Positions 10,240 to 23,124 of a DNA stretch of 64,000 bases are shown here, piece by piece. The number at the start of each line of letters is the position of its first letter. The stretch's first letter is position 1. The notes below the pieces were generated by a model. The model was given only the letters and a program-made list of their open reading frames with translations. It was not told the origin of the DNA and searched no databases. The stretch is from Crotophaga sulcirostris (lineage: Eukaryota; Chordata; Aves; Cuculiformes; Crotophagidae), in the NCBI GenBank assembly GCA_013397455.1, contig VYZB01000077.1, forward strand, positions 1,652,118 to 1,716,117, read 5' to 3'. A program made the translations under genes and the position numbers.

Positions 10240-13200
10240 GTTATATTTATTTATATTTTATATGACAGTGAGAAAGAAACCACTGTAAAAAATGGATGTC
10301 ATGAAAGGATTTAGAAGGCAAGGATGAACTAGAGATGTAGTTTTTCCACTTAAAATATCCTTTTGTTCTAAGTGCATACTTATCCATGTGTTCATGTGTT
10401 AGACAGTTCAGCAAAACTAAGTTGCGTAAGGCAAGTAGTTGTTTAAAATTTTGGTTCCTTTGAAAAAAATCAATGTAAGAATTTTCAAGGATTCAATATC
10501 CAGGATTTCAGTCCTATTGTTTGACATACTTGGATGTTCACTTTCTCCATCAGAGGTTCAGAGCGCTGTAGCTACTTATTTTAACCAGTACACCCATTAG
10601 AAATTATACTAGTGTCTGAAGGATATATTAGTTGGAGTGTCATTTAAGAATTCCTGGCCTTGGCTTTTGGCTGGAGCTGCTTGTGGAACAGGTGTTGTGT
10701 TTGACTGTGTTGAGACTATCACCACTGTGGCTGAAATTGTGCACGTTCAGCCTGCCTACCCGTGTATTAAGTTTTTTGGAAAGTGAAACTACTGCTTAAT
10801 ACATACTGTATCTGTTTTTATATGATATAGCAGATAAGAGTGTGAATGTTGGACTGGTTAAATGGGTTTAGAATATGTGTATATGATCTGAGAAAAAATA
10901 ATGTAAATGACAGGTTGTGGCTGCTCCCTTAGAGTTATGTTAATTGGGGTGGTGGCAAGTAGCTTGTGTGCTACCAAAAACCATGCGATTAGGATGGTGA
11001 GATTAGAAAAAACCCAAACAGATAAAAAGGCTGACTTTAGTTCCTAATCTAAAAGTTTTCAATCAGAAAACATTTTTTTCCTCTTTCTCCTTTTCTTTTT
11101 TTTTTTTTGCGTGAAATGGGTTGCTTTGTAAGGAACATTTCTCAGCAAAAAAAAGAATGTAGATGAGAGAAATCTGTTTTCTGTCACTCTTGATCTGAAG
11201 AGCCTGTTTCAATCTAACTTTGTAGTGATTTCATTGGCGTTTGTGTTGTAGTTAATGTCAAATGTGATAGATAGAAAATATTTGTGTGCCTGTTTCTTCT
11301 GAGTTATAGTACTCCTTATTGTTGTTTACAGCGGTAGTAGATAAAGAAAATTCTGACAGATGTCTCATTTTTGACTGTGTCCTCCTCATATATCTGTGTG
11401 TAAAGGGAATGCTGTCAGAAAATAAAGTGCAATACTGCAAATGAAGAGTGCCTTATACTGAAATGCGTTTAAAGAGCCTTCAGTATTATTTTAAGGATGC
11501 AAGTGAGGAATCTGCAGTAGGTTCCAAGTATCAAGTCTGAATAATTGTGAGCTCATTTCTATCCGCATGCAAAACTGGGCTGGGCTGGTGCCTACCTAGA
11601 GCTCTGGGGCAAGTTCAGAGCGACTTAATTCCCACAGGAGCTGTGTATCTGAAATACCTGAAATAAAATATCGATCGCAGGTATGGATAATCTTTACTGA
11701 ATCAGCTCTTCTCGTTTGCAGAGGGATCTTTGAGGGATATTTAATCTGCATTGAATTGGTTTGTGATAAATAAAGGGAATGCGTTTCCATTCCTAGACCT
11801 CAAAATTAGGGAATGGTATTTTGCATGAAATATGATCAAATTTTTCTGCTTTCAGTGAGTCCTGCTCAGCAGTGACATTAGTTAACATGAATTGCTTATA
11901 AAGATGCCCGTAAAAGTGGATGCTTGATTATAGTGAATCTAATGCAATCAGCGTTAAAATGATACTCCTAATCTGAGAGTGAAGTTCTGTGTGGGTGGTA
12001 CATTGAGAACAGAAGTATTGAGAAATGAGCATCTATTAAAATTTATACAATGGCGCCCCACAGATTTTTACCCCCCCCTCTAAAATTGGAGATGGAAGCT
12101 TGTGGAGTTTATGGGGTTTATTTTGTGCAAAAGCTGAAATTTACACAAATGTAATATATAGCACTTCCTTTAAAATTGATGGAAATTGAGAGTATTATAG
12201 AGAAATTTCATCATGTTTTCAACTAGAGGAACTAGATTTGTTAATATTGAAAGCAATGTTAAAGTACTTCCATAGTTTTGAGGCCACGATGTTCATGTTT
12301 CTTATACATCTGGAGTAAATAATTCTTAAATATGTAAAATTCATTAATTACTGTGAATGGATTTAAATGGAGTGCTCTGTCAGTGAACTTTTTACTGAAC
12401 TGTTGTAACTAAACTTCATATATATCAGGACTGTTGAAAACACTGTCATTGAATTGATTGAAGCTTGCCTTTTGTATGTAGCTATATCCTGGAAGATTAC
12501 TTTTAACATTTCAGTTTCAGTGAGATAGATAAAAATATTTAGGAAATGAGATTGCTAACTTGATTTTATTCACTTCTTAAATATTGGTTTTGACTTAGTA
12601 ATGGGCTTTGCTAAGACTTTTTCATTTCTTGCCTTGATAGGAATCTTTTTATGTGGGCATAGGTATAGTATATATGCATTTGCAGAAGAAATAGCTGTCA
12701 TTATCATCCGTAGAAAATCAATATATTTTATAAATATAGATTGATGACATTGTACTGCTAGTATTGGAGCCTGGGAATTGTAGAGGGGTCAAGAACAGGA
12801 CAACTGAGCACTTGCATCATCAAAGAAGATGAGATGCATTTACTTGGGCAGATTTTCCTCTGGGCCTGCCTTTAGTGCCTGAATTGGAAAGAGTGAAATA
12901 TTTACCCAGCTTGACTCTTGACAGTAAATAGTATTAATTAAATACAGGGCTTGGAAAATGACACTGGTATTTCAGATTAAGGCCAGTAGATTTTGCCTTG
13001 GCTTTCTGGAAATTGAATTCTAGTAGTCTGTTTATTTGACAGCATTATAGTACAATACTTCGAGGTTTGTGGATATTTTTGTACATTAGAGTGGGTGAAT
13101 TTTTATAATGTCACAATACTGGGATGTTAGGCTCAGAAGACTTATGTGACTAGAATAGTAAGCAAATTTGCAACTGGTTAGTATTAAGTATGGCACAATG

Positions 13201-15259
13201 TGTTTTCAGATGATTAATTTACCTTTGTATTAACTAGACTGGCAAGAAATTATAGGTTTTCTTTTCAAAACAAACTTGGAATGTTCAGCGATTCAAATGA
13301 ATGGTCTTAGATAAGTTACAGACGTTAACAAGTTAAGTTTTATCAAAATGATTTAGAAATATTGGTGAGTTTTACAGTATCGTTGTGAAGGTCAAAATTC
13401 AAAATGTCTTACAAAATCCTCTTCCAGTCATCTCACCACAGATGAAAAGGGGTAATGACCTTCTTACTTATGCAATATCTGTTGGTGTGTAAACGCATTG
13501 ATAAAACTCTATTTTACAACTCTGGCCATGATGAATAAAGGATATGCTCTGTTCTCCTATTCTAACATTTGTTTTTATGGTCCAGATTCTTCCCTTCTTT
13601 CATTATCAGTACTTTTGTTCCTTCAGTAATCCCACTTCAATAAACTACAGTGTTCTGTATGCAGCAAACTAGGTCTTTTAAAATGACAGCAATAGCCAAT
13701 CTAGGAATATTTACAATTAGAATTGAGAAAAGAATTAGTTTTGTAGTAGGTATTGCAAATCAGTTTGTCCTGAAACTGTAGTACTGTCAGAGGAAGTTAA
13801 AATGTTTCCATTCATATTTTTTCAGTGTGTTTTTCTTTTGCTTATATTTGGAGAGTCTCACTTAAACTTTAAATCATCATCCTTACGAGTAACACATGGA
13901 ATTGAAGTTCCCTTTTTGCATTGGAATCCTTTGCCCTTCAATCTCTAGGTAGCTGTTTTACAGCTATAAAAGTGTGAGATGTCTCCTACGTTTCTTTGCT
14001 CAAGTTCTGAGCTTGAACCTCTGTGTGGTGCCACAATTTAGTAGTATTTTAAAATGGGATAAAAACATCTACATTTCTCTGAAAGTAGGTGGCCAACACA
14101 TATGAAATTTGACTTGGGTTAATTTTTATGGCCTTTCAGTTTTCAGTTGTGGTTTTTTGCTTGGCCTCTCTTCACAGGTCCTGGTTAACTGTGTTTTTAT
14201 TGCTCAGTCCTGCTGAACAGACTCACGTAAAACTTTTTCTTTCTGGAGTTATAGTATGCAACTTCCAGAATGTATCTTGCAGTGGAATAGGGTTTATTTG
14301 CAGCTGATGATACATGAAGCTTAGATGCATCACTACTGATGTTTAAAATATTCCTTGTCCTTGACTGTGATTTTAGTCTTTCTTATGAACTTGCTCTCTG
14401 TCATTACCCAAGTTCTGGGCTTCTGATCAACACGGAAGTATTTGAGGAATCAATACATGTGCGTCTGTTGTATAATGCTGTGGTTGCCACACTTAAAACA
14501 TACTCGACACAAATCCACGGAAGCAAAAAAAAACAACACCCAAATACTCCAGATTAGGCCACTTTATATGAAATGTCACATGCTATTCTACTGTTACCAC
14601 ACCCCAAGAACACTACCACCACTACTATACACCACAGACTATGTACTGCAACCAAAAGGGTTAAATGGGTTTGTTCTGTTAGTTTTCTGCTTTTGTAAAG
14701 TAAAAAAAAAAAAGTAACAGTGTACTGCTGCTCAACTTGATTCCAGTAACAGTAGTTGTAAAAGTTGCCTCCTACTTGGTCTTCCTCTTATTTGCTTCAT
14801 CACTCGGTTTCTGAGCTATTTCCTTCCACCCCCAGCTTCCAGGAGGAGTGTTGTGTGTTGTGGTCTTCTCATACAATCTGATAAAGCTTTGGGATAGTCC
14901 GATCTCCTCCACCTTTGCCATCAGTCAAAGCCCCAAGGCAGTAATGTAGGAGGAGTGATGTTTTGGGTCAGGGCAGCTTGATCCATGCTTATGAGACTCT
15001 TGTTAAAGAGTTAAATGTATTTGTGCATGGGTGTATTTTGAGGGGGAATGAATTACTGAAAATGTATTTTTGGATAGCTTGAATGTATCAATGAGTTGGC
15101 TTGAATTTCCTAAGTAGCTTCTTTGAGGAAGGGGAAACTTTCCTTACTAATCAGAAATGCTGTAAGGGGTCAGTTAGGAAATTCTGAAATTAGGTTTTGA
15201 ATTTTGAGGGTAGATTAACAGGAAGACTTAAAAGTGAATAGGCCATGGGAAACGACGTG
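10240..15259. other. Non-coding, intron-like stretch
   Basis: AT-rich, T-biased on the + strand. ORFs are at most 91 codons with no recognisable domain. An A/C-rich patch at about 14470-14650 has the reverse composition of its surroundings and ends near a short A-run at 14702, so it may be a small insertion in the opposite orientation; no family was recognised. Confidence 0.65.
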
Positions 15260-15840
15260 GCTACAGACTATTGCTCTGAGTGGGGCGCTACTGTGGATGT
15301 GCAAGGTGTGGGTTCCTGCTGAGCTGTAGTTTCAGTGGCAGAGCCTGTGTCCTGGATAGAGGAACAGCTCGTGATGGGTGGGATAGCTTGTCTGCTTCCC
15401 ACTATCTGGTCTCGCTTGCCAGGAGCTACAGTTTACCTTGTTGCTCCTAGTCCAGGGCAGCCCTGCCTCTGCCTGTTGCACCAGGCTGGGGATGGGCAGG
15501 GAGCAGCTCCCAGTGTCACCTGCTAAACAGGGGATGACTGCATGGGCTGGGGAGCCCTTTCCTTTACCCACACAGGCACCAGCACGTAGGGAAATGGGGG
15601 TACGCCTGTCTTCAGCTGCTGAAGTGGGAAGAGGCAGGAAGGCAGATAGCTACATGCTGCCTGCTGAACATCAGACAGGGATGCCCTAAGGTGGAGGAGG
15701 GAGTTATGATGCTTCTGAGTTGGAGGAGAGGTTTGTGTTTGGGTCTGCTGCCTCTTAGCAGCACAGAGACGGCCGCAGTCTCCTGGATGTGTTTGAGTGG
15801 AGCTGGCGACCTCTGGAACAGCTCTGCTTTTTATTGATGC
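15260..15840. other. GC-richer block, unidentified
   Basis: Noticeably richer in G and C than its surroundings, with three overlapping ORFs of 63-83 codons on both strands, which is expected where stop codons are sparse. The three G-tracts near 15490-15505 fall short of a full quadruplex motif. No splice-bounded frame, repeat family or promoter signature was recognised. It could be a decayed mobile element or a regulatory element. Confidence 0.4.
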
Positions 15841-17525
15841 GCAAAGGCGTTTTTTGAGAACTGAATTTCCTATATTGGCCCTATCTATTGTGTGTGCCCT
15901 ACAGTAAAGGACAGTAGTTTCTTCACTTGTCTGGTTCTATAGATTGAATTTATCTGCTACCCATAAGGTTGTCTTCTCAGCCAAGGTACTGCAAGGGAAG
16001 CTAAGGTATACATTCACAGATATATTTAGCAATTAAATCCCCGTGTGGATGCTTTTAATGCGTTGAGATAGCTTACTTCATGTCAAAGTAGGGTAAGCTA
16101 TGTGAAACAAGGACATTATAAATATACTTTTTTTTTCCTGTTCAGTGGCCGAAATGGCAAATCCATTATAGATACAGCTCTGTTCCTCTGATCAGAGGTA
16201 TCGGTGTCCATAATTAAGTGGATACATTTGACAACAAAGGTAAATACAAATTAAAATTTCACTCGGTTGCCACTGTGTATGCGATCTTTCCACATCCTTT
16301 GGTAAGGTCAGTGTGAAGTATTTTACCATCCAAAACTGATGAGTTCTTGAAAACCTGAAAAGATGAAAATGAGACATATTTATATCTCTCGGAGCAAATG
16401 AGAATTAAAAATATGAACAGTATATAATGTGTCTGGTGAAGGTAGAAATAAACCCTTAAAAATTTAAAACCACTAATAAGTGAGTATTTTGTGTTATGGT
16501 GAGAAGGCCCATATGCCAAAACTTTTCTTGCTGTTGACGTGTTACTGTTCTTACTGTTCTGATTTTGTGGAAATATCGTTGTTTAAGTATAGCGGTAACT
16601 TTTCATAATGAGCTGTACTCTGTTCTGTTACGTTAGCGTAAATAATTTTTACTCAAGTTGTATTGCAGAAACTGAGAAAGGAAGACAGCAAGCCTGCCCT
16701 TAGAATTTCCTAGGGGGAGGAGGGACTTTTTTAGAAAGATAAGATTCTGAGAAGGGAAATAAGAGGGTTTCTTACAGAAAAGTTGAGCTAACTGGCAATA
16801 TAGGAAAAATAAAAATGTAAAATCCAATATTGGGTCAAACCTTCTTCTGCTAATTGAAAATATTTCTGCCTTGCATTAGCTGAATGTAAAGATGACACTG
16901 TGTTTTGCTGTTTTTAACTGATTTTGCTTGCCACTGGCAGGGAAGGAAGTCAGTAAGAGGGAACTGGTATTTTCTTATACAGGCAGTGTCTTGAGGAGCA
17001 GAATAAATTATTGTGACATGGTTTTCTCTGAAGGTGCGTACCTGAAACAACATGAGAATTTTTTACTTAATATTTTAGTAATTGAAAATGTGTGTTCTTT
17101 TTTTTCTGTGTGTGGATGTTGGTTTCTATGTTGTGATTTGTACTTATTTTATTATCAGGCTTTAGTTCTGTCCTGTTGCTTTGATCAGGCTACCAGGTAG
17201 TATCTGCCACTCCTTTGCTGTGCTGGTGATGGACTCTGTGGATCTTACTGTGCCAAGCTTCTGGTGTTCTTGTGTTGTGTTAAACAGACAGTTAAAATGA
17301 GTTATAAAGGCTGACTGAGGGTCAGCTACAGAAATTGAACATGTTGTTACTTTGAACAACTTTTTTTTGTTTAATCAAATAACTTCGATAAGGTGGCAGG
17401 AACCATTTGTAGAATTTTGGGATTTAAAACGTGTGCCCCAGCATGTAATGGAAATTTCCCTATAATTATGCCCATGGGAATGATCTTACATTGGTAACAA
17501 CAGGGATGGAGCTAGACCTTGTGCT
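15841..17525. other. Non-coding, intron-like stretch
   Basis: AT-rich sequence with scattered ORFs of 60-90 codons on both strands and nothing recognisable in them. No repeat family seen. Confidence 0.65.
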
Positions 17526-17645
17526 AGAGAGCCAGGAACTTACTCTTCAGTGCCAGGTTTGCCAAAGTTATACTACTAAACAAATTCCTTGAGCTGTAAG
17601 TCCCTCATGTCCTTAGCTGTAAAATGGGGTCAATCCTCGTTATTT
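17526..17645 (+). repeat. MIR/CORE-SINE-like remnant
   Basis: CCTTAGCTGTAAAATGGGG at about 17611-17629 matches the highly characteristic TTATCTGTAAAATGGGG segment of MIR elements. The upstream part (GAGAGCCAG, then a TTTGCCA-type stretch) is in the expected order for + orientation. MIR-type SINEs are ancient and shared across amniotes, so a decayed copy in a bird is plausible. Recognised from remembered consensus; not searched. Confidence 0.55.
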
Positions 17646-20600
17646 TCTACATATGCAGAATTCAGGTTCATTAGTGTTTATGGACTGTGTAGGGAAATAA
17701 ATATAAACGTATTTACGTATTGAATTTTCTCAAATGTAAATAATGTCACTTCTATGTTGTGAATTAATATTGACACTGTAAAAAATGCTAGTGAGAACTC
17801 ACCTATTTAAATGTTGCAGCAATGGCCTCTTGCTATTTTATTAAACAAGAATCGACCTAGATTGTTTTGAGGTGGCAGTATTTTCGTCTCATTATGTTAT
17901 AAGATAAAACATTGCATATTGACTTAACTTCACATTTCACAGAGGAGGAATTAAAAATTATCTCTATGAAGGGTGACTATGGAGTTACTCTTTGAAATTC
18001 TAATTTAACACTTCAGTAATGGGTCAAGCCTGCTTTGAATCCTCTGTGGGAATATTTGATTTGCTGTCTGGTTAACCTCAAGGAAAATGGGATGTCTTTA
18101 AATTACTAGAGGTGCTAGCTATCACCTTATAATGGAGCCACATGGGAGAATTTGTTGTTTTAAATTAGGATTGTCACCTGATGACTAAGGGATTATATGA
18201 ATGGGCTTATTTTTAAGATCTACCTTGAGGTTGAAAGTTGCATTTTTTTCTTCTTTTAAGTAACATCAACTGTATAATTGGAGATGGATATAATTGAGGG
18301 AAAAGGGGAAAATGTATTCTTTACTTGAGAGGGGATGGACTTAAGGTTTTAGTATTTGTTTTGTCTATAGTGTTATTTATGCATGTAGAAGTTTCTTTTG
18401 TGTTTCTTTTTGTACCCCAATAAGAATAATTTTTTTTAATAATAAAATTGATTATTAAATGATGTTCTTGTGACTGTGGAACTGAAGGGAGAAGTTCTGC
18501 TTTTTGTAAATAGACAAAGAAGCAGCTTGAATATTTTGCAAGTCTATGCATGTAACGTATATCTTGCCAAAACCTTTAAAATTAATTTGCAAAGTATTGA
18601 AATACAAGTACTCAAGTTGTTTTATGCTGTGTCATACATAAAGGGAGTATTTGGCAGTTAAATAGGAACTTGAATTTGTCGGGGGTAAAGGCAGGGTTTC
18701 AGTTAATAAGGAATTCACTCCAACATTTTACTTTTCACTCTATTTTATGGTGGATATTCTGTGCATATTGCTATTATAATTTTTTCAGCTGCAGTTCACC
18801 TTTAAAAGCCATATAACATACCTAGTCATATTTTAGCAGGTGACATATTTCTCTGTCTTACAAATTAAATTGAATTTTTAAACATCTATAGGTTTGTGAT
18901 GTCACTGGATATAAATTAATACAATGAAAAGCTTAGCATAATACATCATTTTAACGGCACTTAGTGTCTCTTCAGGAGTATTGAATGGAGATGAGCTGTG
19001 CAATGTGCATTGCATATACTGAGGAATTTCACAAGACACTTTGACATCAGTTTTGAAATGAGTTGTGGGCTCAGCTCCAGTGCTGGTCTGAGTACATAGC
19101 CTGCCCTGCAGAACTTTCCATTGCCAGTCTGTCAAGTACCATGTATCTATATTTCACATGAGATTTTTGATTTGAATAACTGTGGCTATACCTCGTTTGA
19201 ATTGTATATTTAACAGAATTTACTTACTGTTGCTTCAGAGAATTTTGTTTTAGTCTTTATTTTAAGAACACAAGTATATTAATTCTTGTATTTGTAATAA
19301 TTTGTAATAGTTTTTTAATTTGTATATCAACATGTTGCGGCATGTTTTTGAAGTTGGCAATAGCTACGTAAGTCTTGACCAGGTCTGAGGACTTGAGATT
19401 TTGGGAAGGAAATATTGGGTAAAACAACATAAGTTTAGTACGCATGTAGGGGAGGGAAATATTTTAGGATATGAAAGTTTTTCTGCGCTTTCTAGGAGCT
19501 GACAGAGATGTAAGTAACATAGCGCAATAAGGATTATAAAGATAGAAAATACCCAGATTTATTTTACAATATTTCCCTTAAAATGATACAAAGGCAAAAA
19601 AGGCTTTTTTTCTGTCTACTGCTTTAAAATGCAGGTAACAAAGTGCTATTGGCAGGAGAAGCAAGCAGGGCCAGGCTATCTGAAGAATTGCTAGCATGCA
19701 TGAGTTGGGCTGCTTTGCCACTTCAAGCTGGATAGCATTTTGGTGATAGGAGAGGTCCTACAGCTACCCATTTGCATGTTACTAAAAATAGAGCACTGGA
19801 GTAAGGAGGGTAGAGCAGCACAGCACCAAAACACTAACCCTCCAAACACAAAGACTTTAAGAAGTAAATGCTTAAGCAAAACACACCATCTCCCAGTGGC
19901 AGGCAGAGCTGCAAGCCAGTTCACCCCCTGAGTCTGGGACTGGCCAGCTTCTGCAGCATGCCCTGAGGGTTATTTGTTTGAACTATTTGGAAAAAGGATG
20001 GATTCAAGATGCAGAGGTAAAAAAGCTTTTGTAGGGAATTTTGGTTTGCTTCTCTTCTTTTTCCTGTAGGGGAAATACAAACTGGATTGTCTTCTGGCTC
20101 CAGCTGTAGTAGGCGAGTATAGGAGTTCACACAGACATCTTCCAGACAGAAACCTCAAATACAAAATGTTGTGAAATAATTAGCAGTCTTTAAATGGGAG
20201 CTGCTATCAGGTGTGAAGAAGAGTGATTTTATTATTGGTAGATGAAATGCATCTTGATTTGTCTTTTTCTTAACCCTGAGACGACCCTTCAGAAGGTGAA
20301 AGGTGGTTCAAACTCTTATTAGCTGAGATCTGGAGATTTCCTGAATATAAACGTATGGGTTTTGCCAAGTTGTATAGCTACAAATCATCGTGCTTTCTCT
20401 AGAATTTCACCTTGGCCCAGAGCTGGAGTTCGAATAAGAAAAAAAGAAGAATAACATTTAATAACATAATTTATGCAAAATGTTTGACAACATTTTACTT
20501 TTATTAGCTACTTTTTTCTGTCTGTTTTCCTAAGTAGTAGATGAGTGGTTCAGGCTGTATTTCACGTGTCCTGTATTGATCTACAAAATACCACAAAGAA

Positions 20601-21114
20601 AAAAAGGAAGAAAGTTGTTTTTTTTTTCCAAGCTCGCTTATAGCATGCATAGAGAAAATGATAAATGTATTCAGACTCCTAATGGAAAACTTTAGTATTG
20701 TAGGGAGGTTTTTTTGGGTCGTGGTTTTGAGGGGTCATTTGCCACAAAAGAACTAGTCACTCAGGAAATGTTCTGCTAATAGTTTAGGTTGTATTTTGGT
20801 AGGTAATTCATAATACGTCTTCTCATTGTGATCATATTTCCCCCAATGGCACAAACAACTGCTTTCATGGGAAACCGATAGTAAGAACATGAATTGATGT
20901 ATTTTTAGTTTTCTTTTAATGCAATTAAATATCTGAAAGTAAGCAGAGCCATCATCATGTGAGCAGCCAGCTTTCTACAGAATCTCAGGAAATACTCTTG
21001 GCTGCTTTTTGCAAATGTCTGTTGCAGTTATCTGGTGTCTATTTTTTGTTGAAGATAGTCTATTTAGTGGCCTGTACACATTGCTGGGGTCGGTTTGACA
21101 TCTGGCCAATGTTC
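17646..21114. other. Non-coding, intron-like stretch
   Basis: No gene recognised. ORFs are up to about 77 codons. A weak CACAGAGGAGGAA patch near 17938 recalls MIR/L2 but is too short to call. At 19801-19930 there is an A/C-rich patch of opposite skew. A T-run at 20621-20628 and similar homopolymers are the only simple repeats. Confidence 0.65.
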
Positions 21115-21270
21115 CTTCCTGCTTACTATTAAGTACTTCTCATGCTTGTTGCTCTGCGTGAAATTAATATATATTAAGTTTCACAATGGTCTTGTGAGGT
21201 AGGGATTGTACAGCAAAGTCAGTAGCAGAAATTGGAGTAAGAATCTATAAACCGTGTCTTCTAGGTATTA
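21115..21270 (-). repeat. MIR/CORE-SINE-like remnant, reverse orientation
   Basis: Three blocks occur in the order expected for a reverse-complemented MIR: TGCTTACTAT near 21120, then CTTGTGAGGTAGGGATT near 21191-21207, then a decayed CAGTAGCAGAAATTGGAGTAAGAATC stretch, given here only by its position at about 21219-21245. The middle block is the best match. Known family pattern, judged by eye. Confidence 0.55.
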
Positions 21271-23035
21271 ATGAGAAAAATCAATAGAGTGATGGCTAGT
21301 TGCAAATAAGATAGTCTGATTTGTAAGCATTGATAATAGCCCAGTCAACAGAGTTTCATTTGTAGAAGCACACTGTATCACAGAGTGAGAAGCTGGTAAG
21401 CAGGTGTTATGTGTGTAAACAAGCTCTATCCTGGTGAACTTTTTGCCTTCAGACCTGTGCTATGTTTGTATTAGTGGGACTTTAAAATACGGAATAAATG
21501 AACGAGAAAAATAACTCTCTGGCAACGACGAACATGAACACTTCATAAGGTGTTGAAGAAAAGCAATCTTGATTTCCCTCTTTCTCCACCTTCTTCTTTG
21601 CCTTCACATTCTCTACTTTCTGCTCATGTCCGGCTAAGATAATACAGTAAATGCCTGAGCTCTCGCAAGTACGGCTGTCACATTGATGTTTAACTGACTT
21701 TGAAGCAGTGCAGCTGTAAAGGGGAAATGAATTCTGTTCTCTGTCAAAGCCTGTAAAAGAGTGTTTGTTTTAGCAGCTACTGAAGATGGAAGTGTTTATT
21801 CCATGACTGCATTGGTTGTCAAAGCTGGACATATTTTCCTGTATTAATAATATTCGGAATTTTTCATTAGTTATCATTTCCTGTTCGTTCTTGAATGCAG
21901 TATTGAGATGCTGATCTCTGTCCCAATCATTTTAACTCTTCTATCTGCATTTGAATGGAAATTTTGGAATTGCATTGGGGATGTGTGCGTATGTGTGTGC
22001 ATGCATATGTAATTATGTATTATATGAAACTTTAAAACCAGTTGCAAATGTCTGATACTTTTTGATCCAAAAAGGCAATAGGTTTTTGTAGAGGCAGAAG
22101 AGTAACTCTTCCAGTCTGTCAGGTGATGGAAGACTGTACCTAGTATGCATGAAATGCAATTTATTAGTCATCATCTTGGGTTTTTTTTGTATGACTTCTG
22201 TCACAGACTTTTGCTCCAGATACACAAAATTATATCTTCATAAGAAAAGACTGACCAGGACCTGGATACTTACCAATGGTATATTATTCTGTGTAATTTA
22301 TTTCAAAAGTAGCTTATTGCGTGCGCTTACCAAATCTTAACCATTCAACACACACACATACAAAATCCTCCTAGAGTTTCTGATGCATTGTTACTTTAGT
22401 GAGGGGAAAAAAAGTTGAAGTAATGAGATTGGAGTATTTTTGGTTTGTTTGACTGTTTAAGATAGGTCATCTAGAGCTGAAACTTAAGTATAAGGGTTTG
22501 AAATTGGAAACAGTAGCCATGCTAAGTAAGCCTGTCATGATCTTGGCATTGTTAGAAGAGAGAGCAAAGTGGTGAGGCATGCTGGACTTGCGCTGGTGTT
22601 GCTTATGATGGTATGTAACTTACTAATTACCTTTGCTGTAAAATGACTGGGAAAAAGCCAAAATACTGCTTCCCTAGTTCCCTAGGATCCTCGTTTTGAG
22701 GGGATTAGGCTTCCTCGTGTTTTTATAAGAATTAATGGATGCCAGAATGTTTCCTAAACTTCTCTTTGGTGATTGGTGCAATGTAAGAGGGAAGGCTGAC
22801 CAAAAATTACTGAGACAGTGAGTGGGAGAGAGATAAGAAGGCATGAGCATAAATGAATCTGATAGCCATGTATTTATGCATCTTCCCTACCCTCCTCATT
22901 TTTAGTATGGTTTCTAAAGGAAATGAAACTCATGTGACAAAACTCATGAGACAAAACATGTTTATATGCATTTGTGGGGTAGTCTATGTGTTTGTCATTT
23001 CCTTCCCTTGCCCCAAAGAAACTGCACTTCTACAG
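21271..23035. other. Non-coding, intron-like stretch
   Basis: AT-rich; a short alternating TG/CA patch at about 21979-22018 is a weak microsatellite. A few CA dinucleotides occur near 22350. No gene recognised. Confidence 0.65.
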
Positions 23036-23124
23036 GTTGCAAGAAAATATGTGGTCAGATAGGTGGCTGCCAGCCTGTTAGTGAAAGAAGGACTTTGCCT
23101 GTGGAGAACCCCGATTTGGCATCA
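23036..23124 (+). other. Candidate internal exon (89 nt)
   Basis: The acceptor CTTCTACAG ends at 23035 after a C/T-rich stretch. A near-perfect donor, A|GTAAGT, starts at 23125. The enclosed 89 bases are open in one frame only (starting TGC AAG AAA at 23038), giving a Cys-containing 29-residue stretch (CKKICGQIGGC at its start) with no recognised family. The other two frames contain stops. It could be a coding or non-coding exon of a + strand transcript, or chance. Confidence 0.2.

Noticed and set aside
10132..10314. ORF running through the assembly gap
   Set aside because: Twenty or so of its codons are unknown bases, so it is an artefact.
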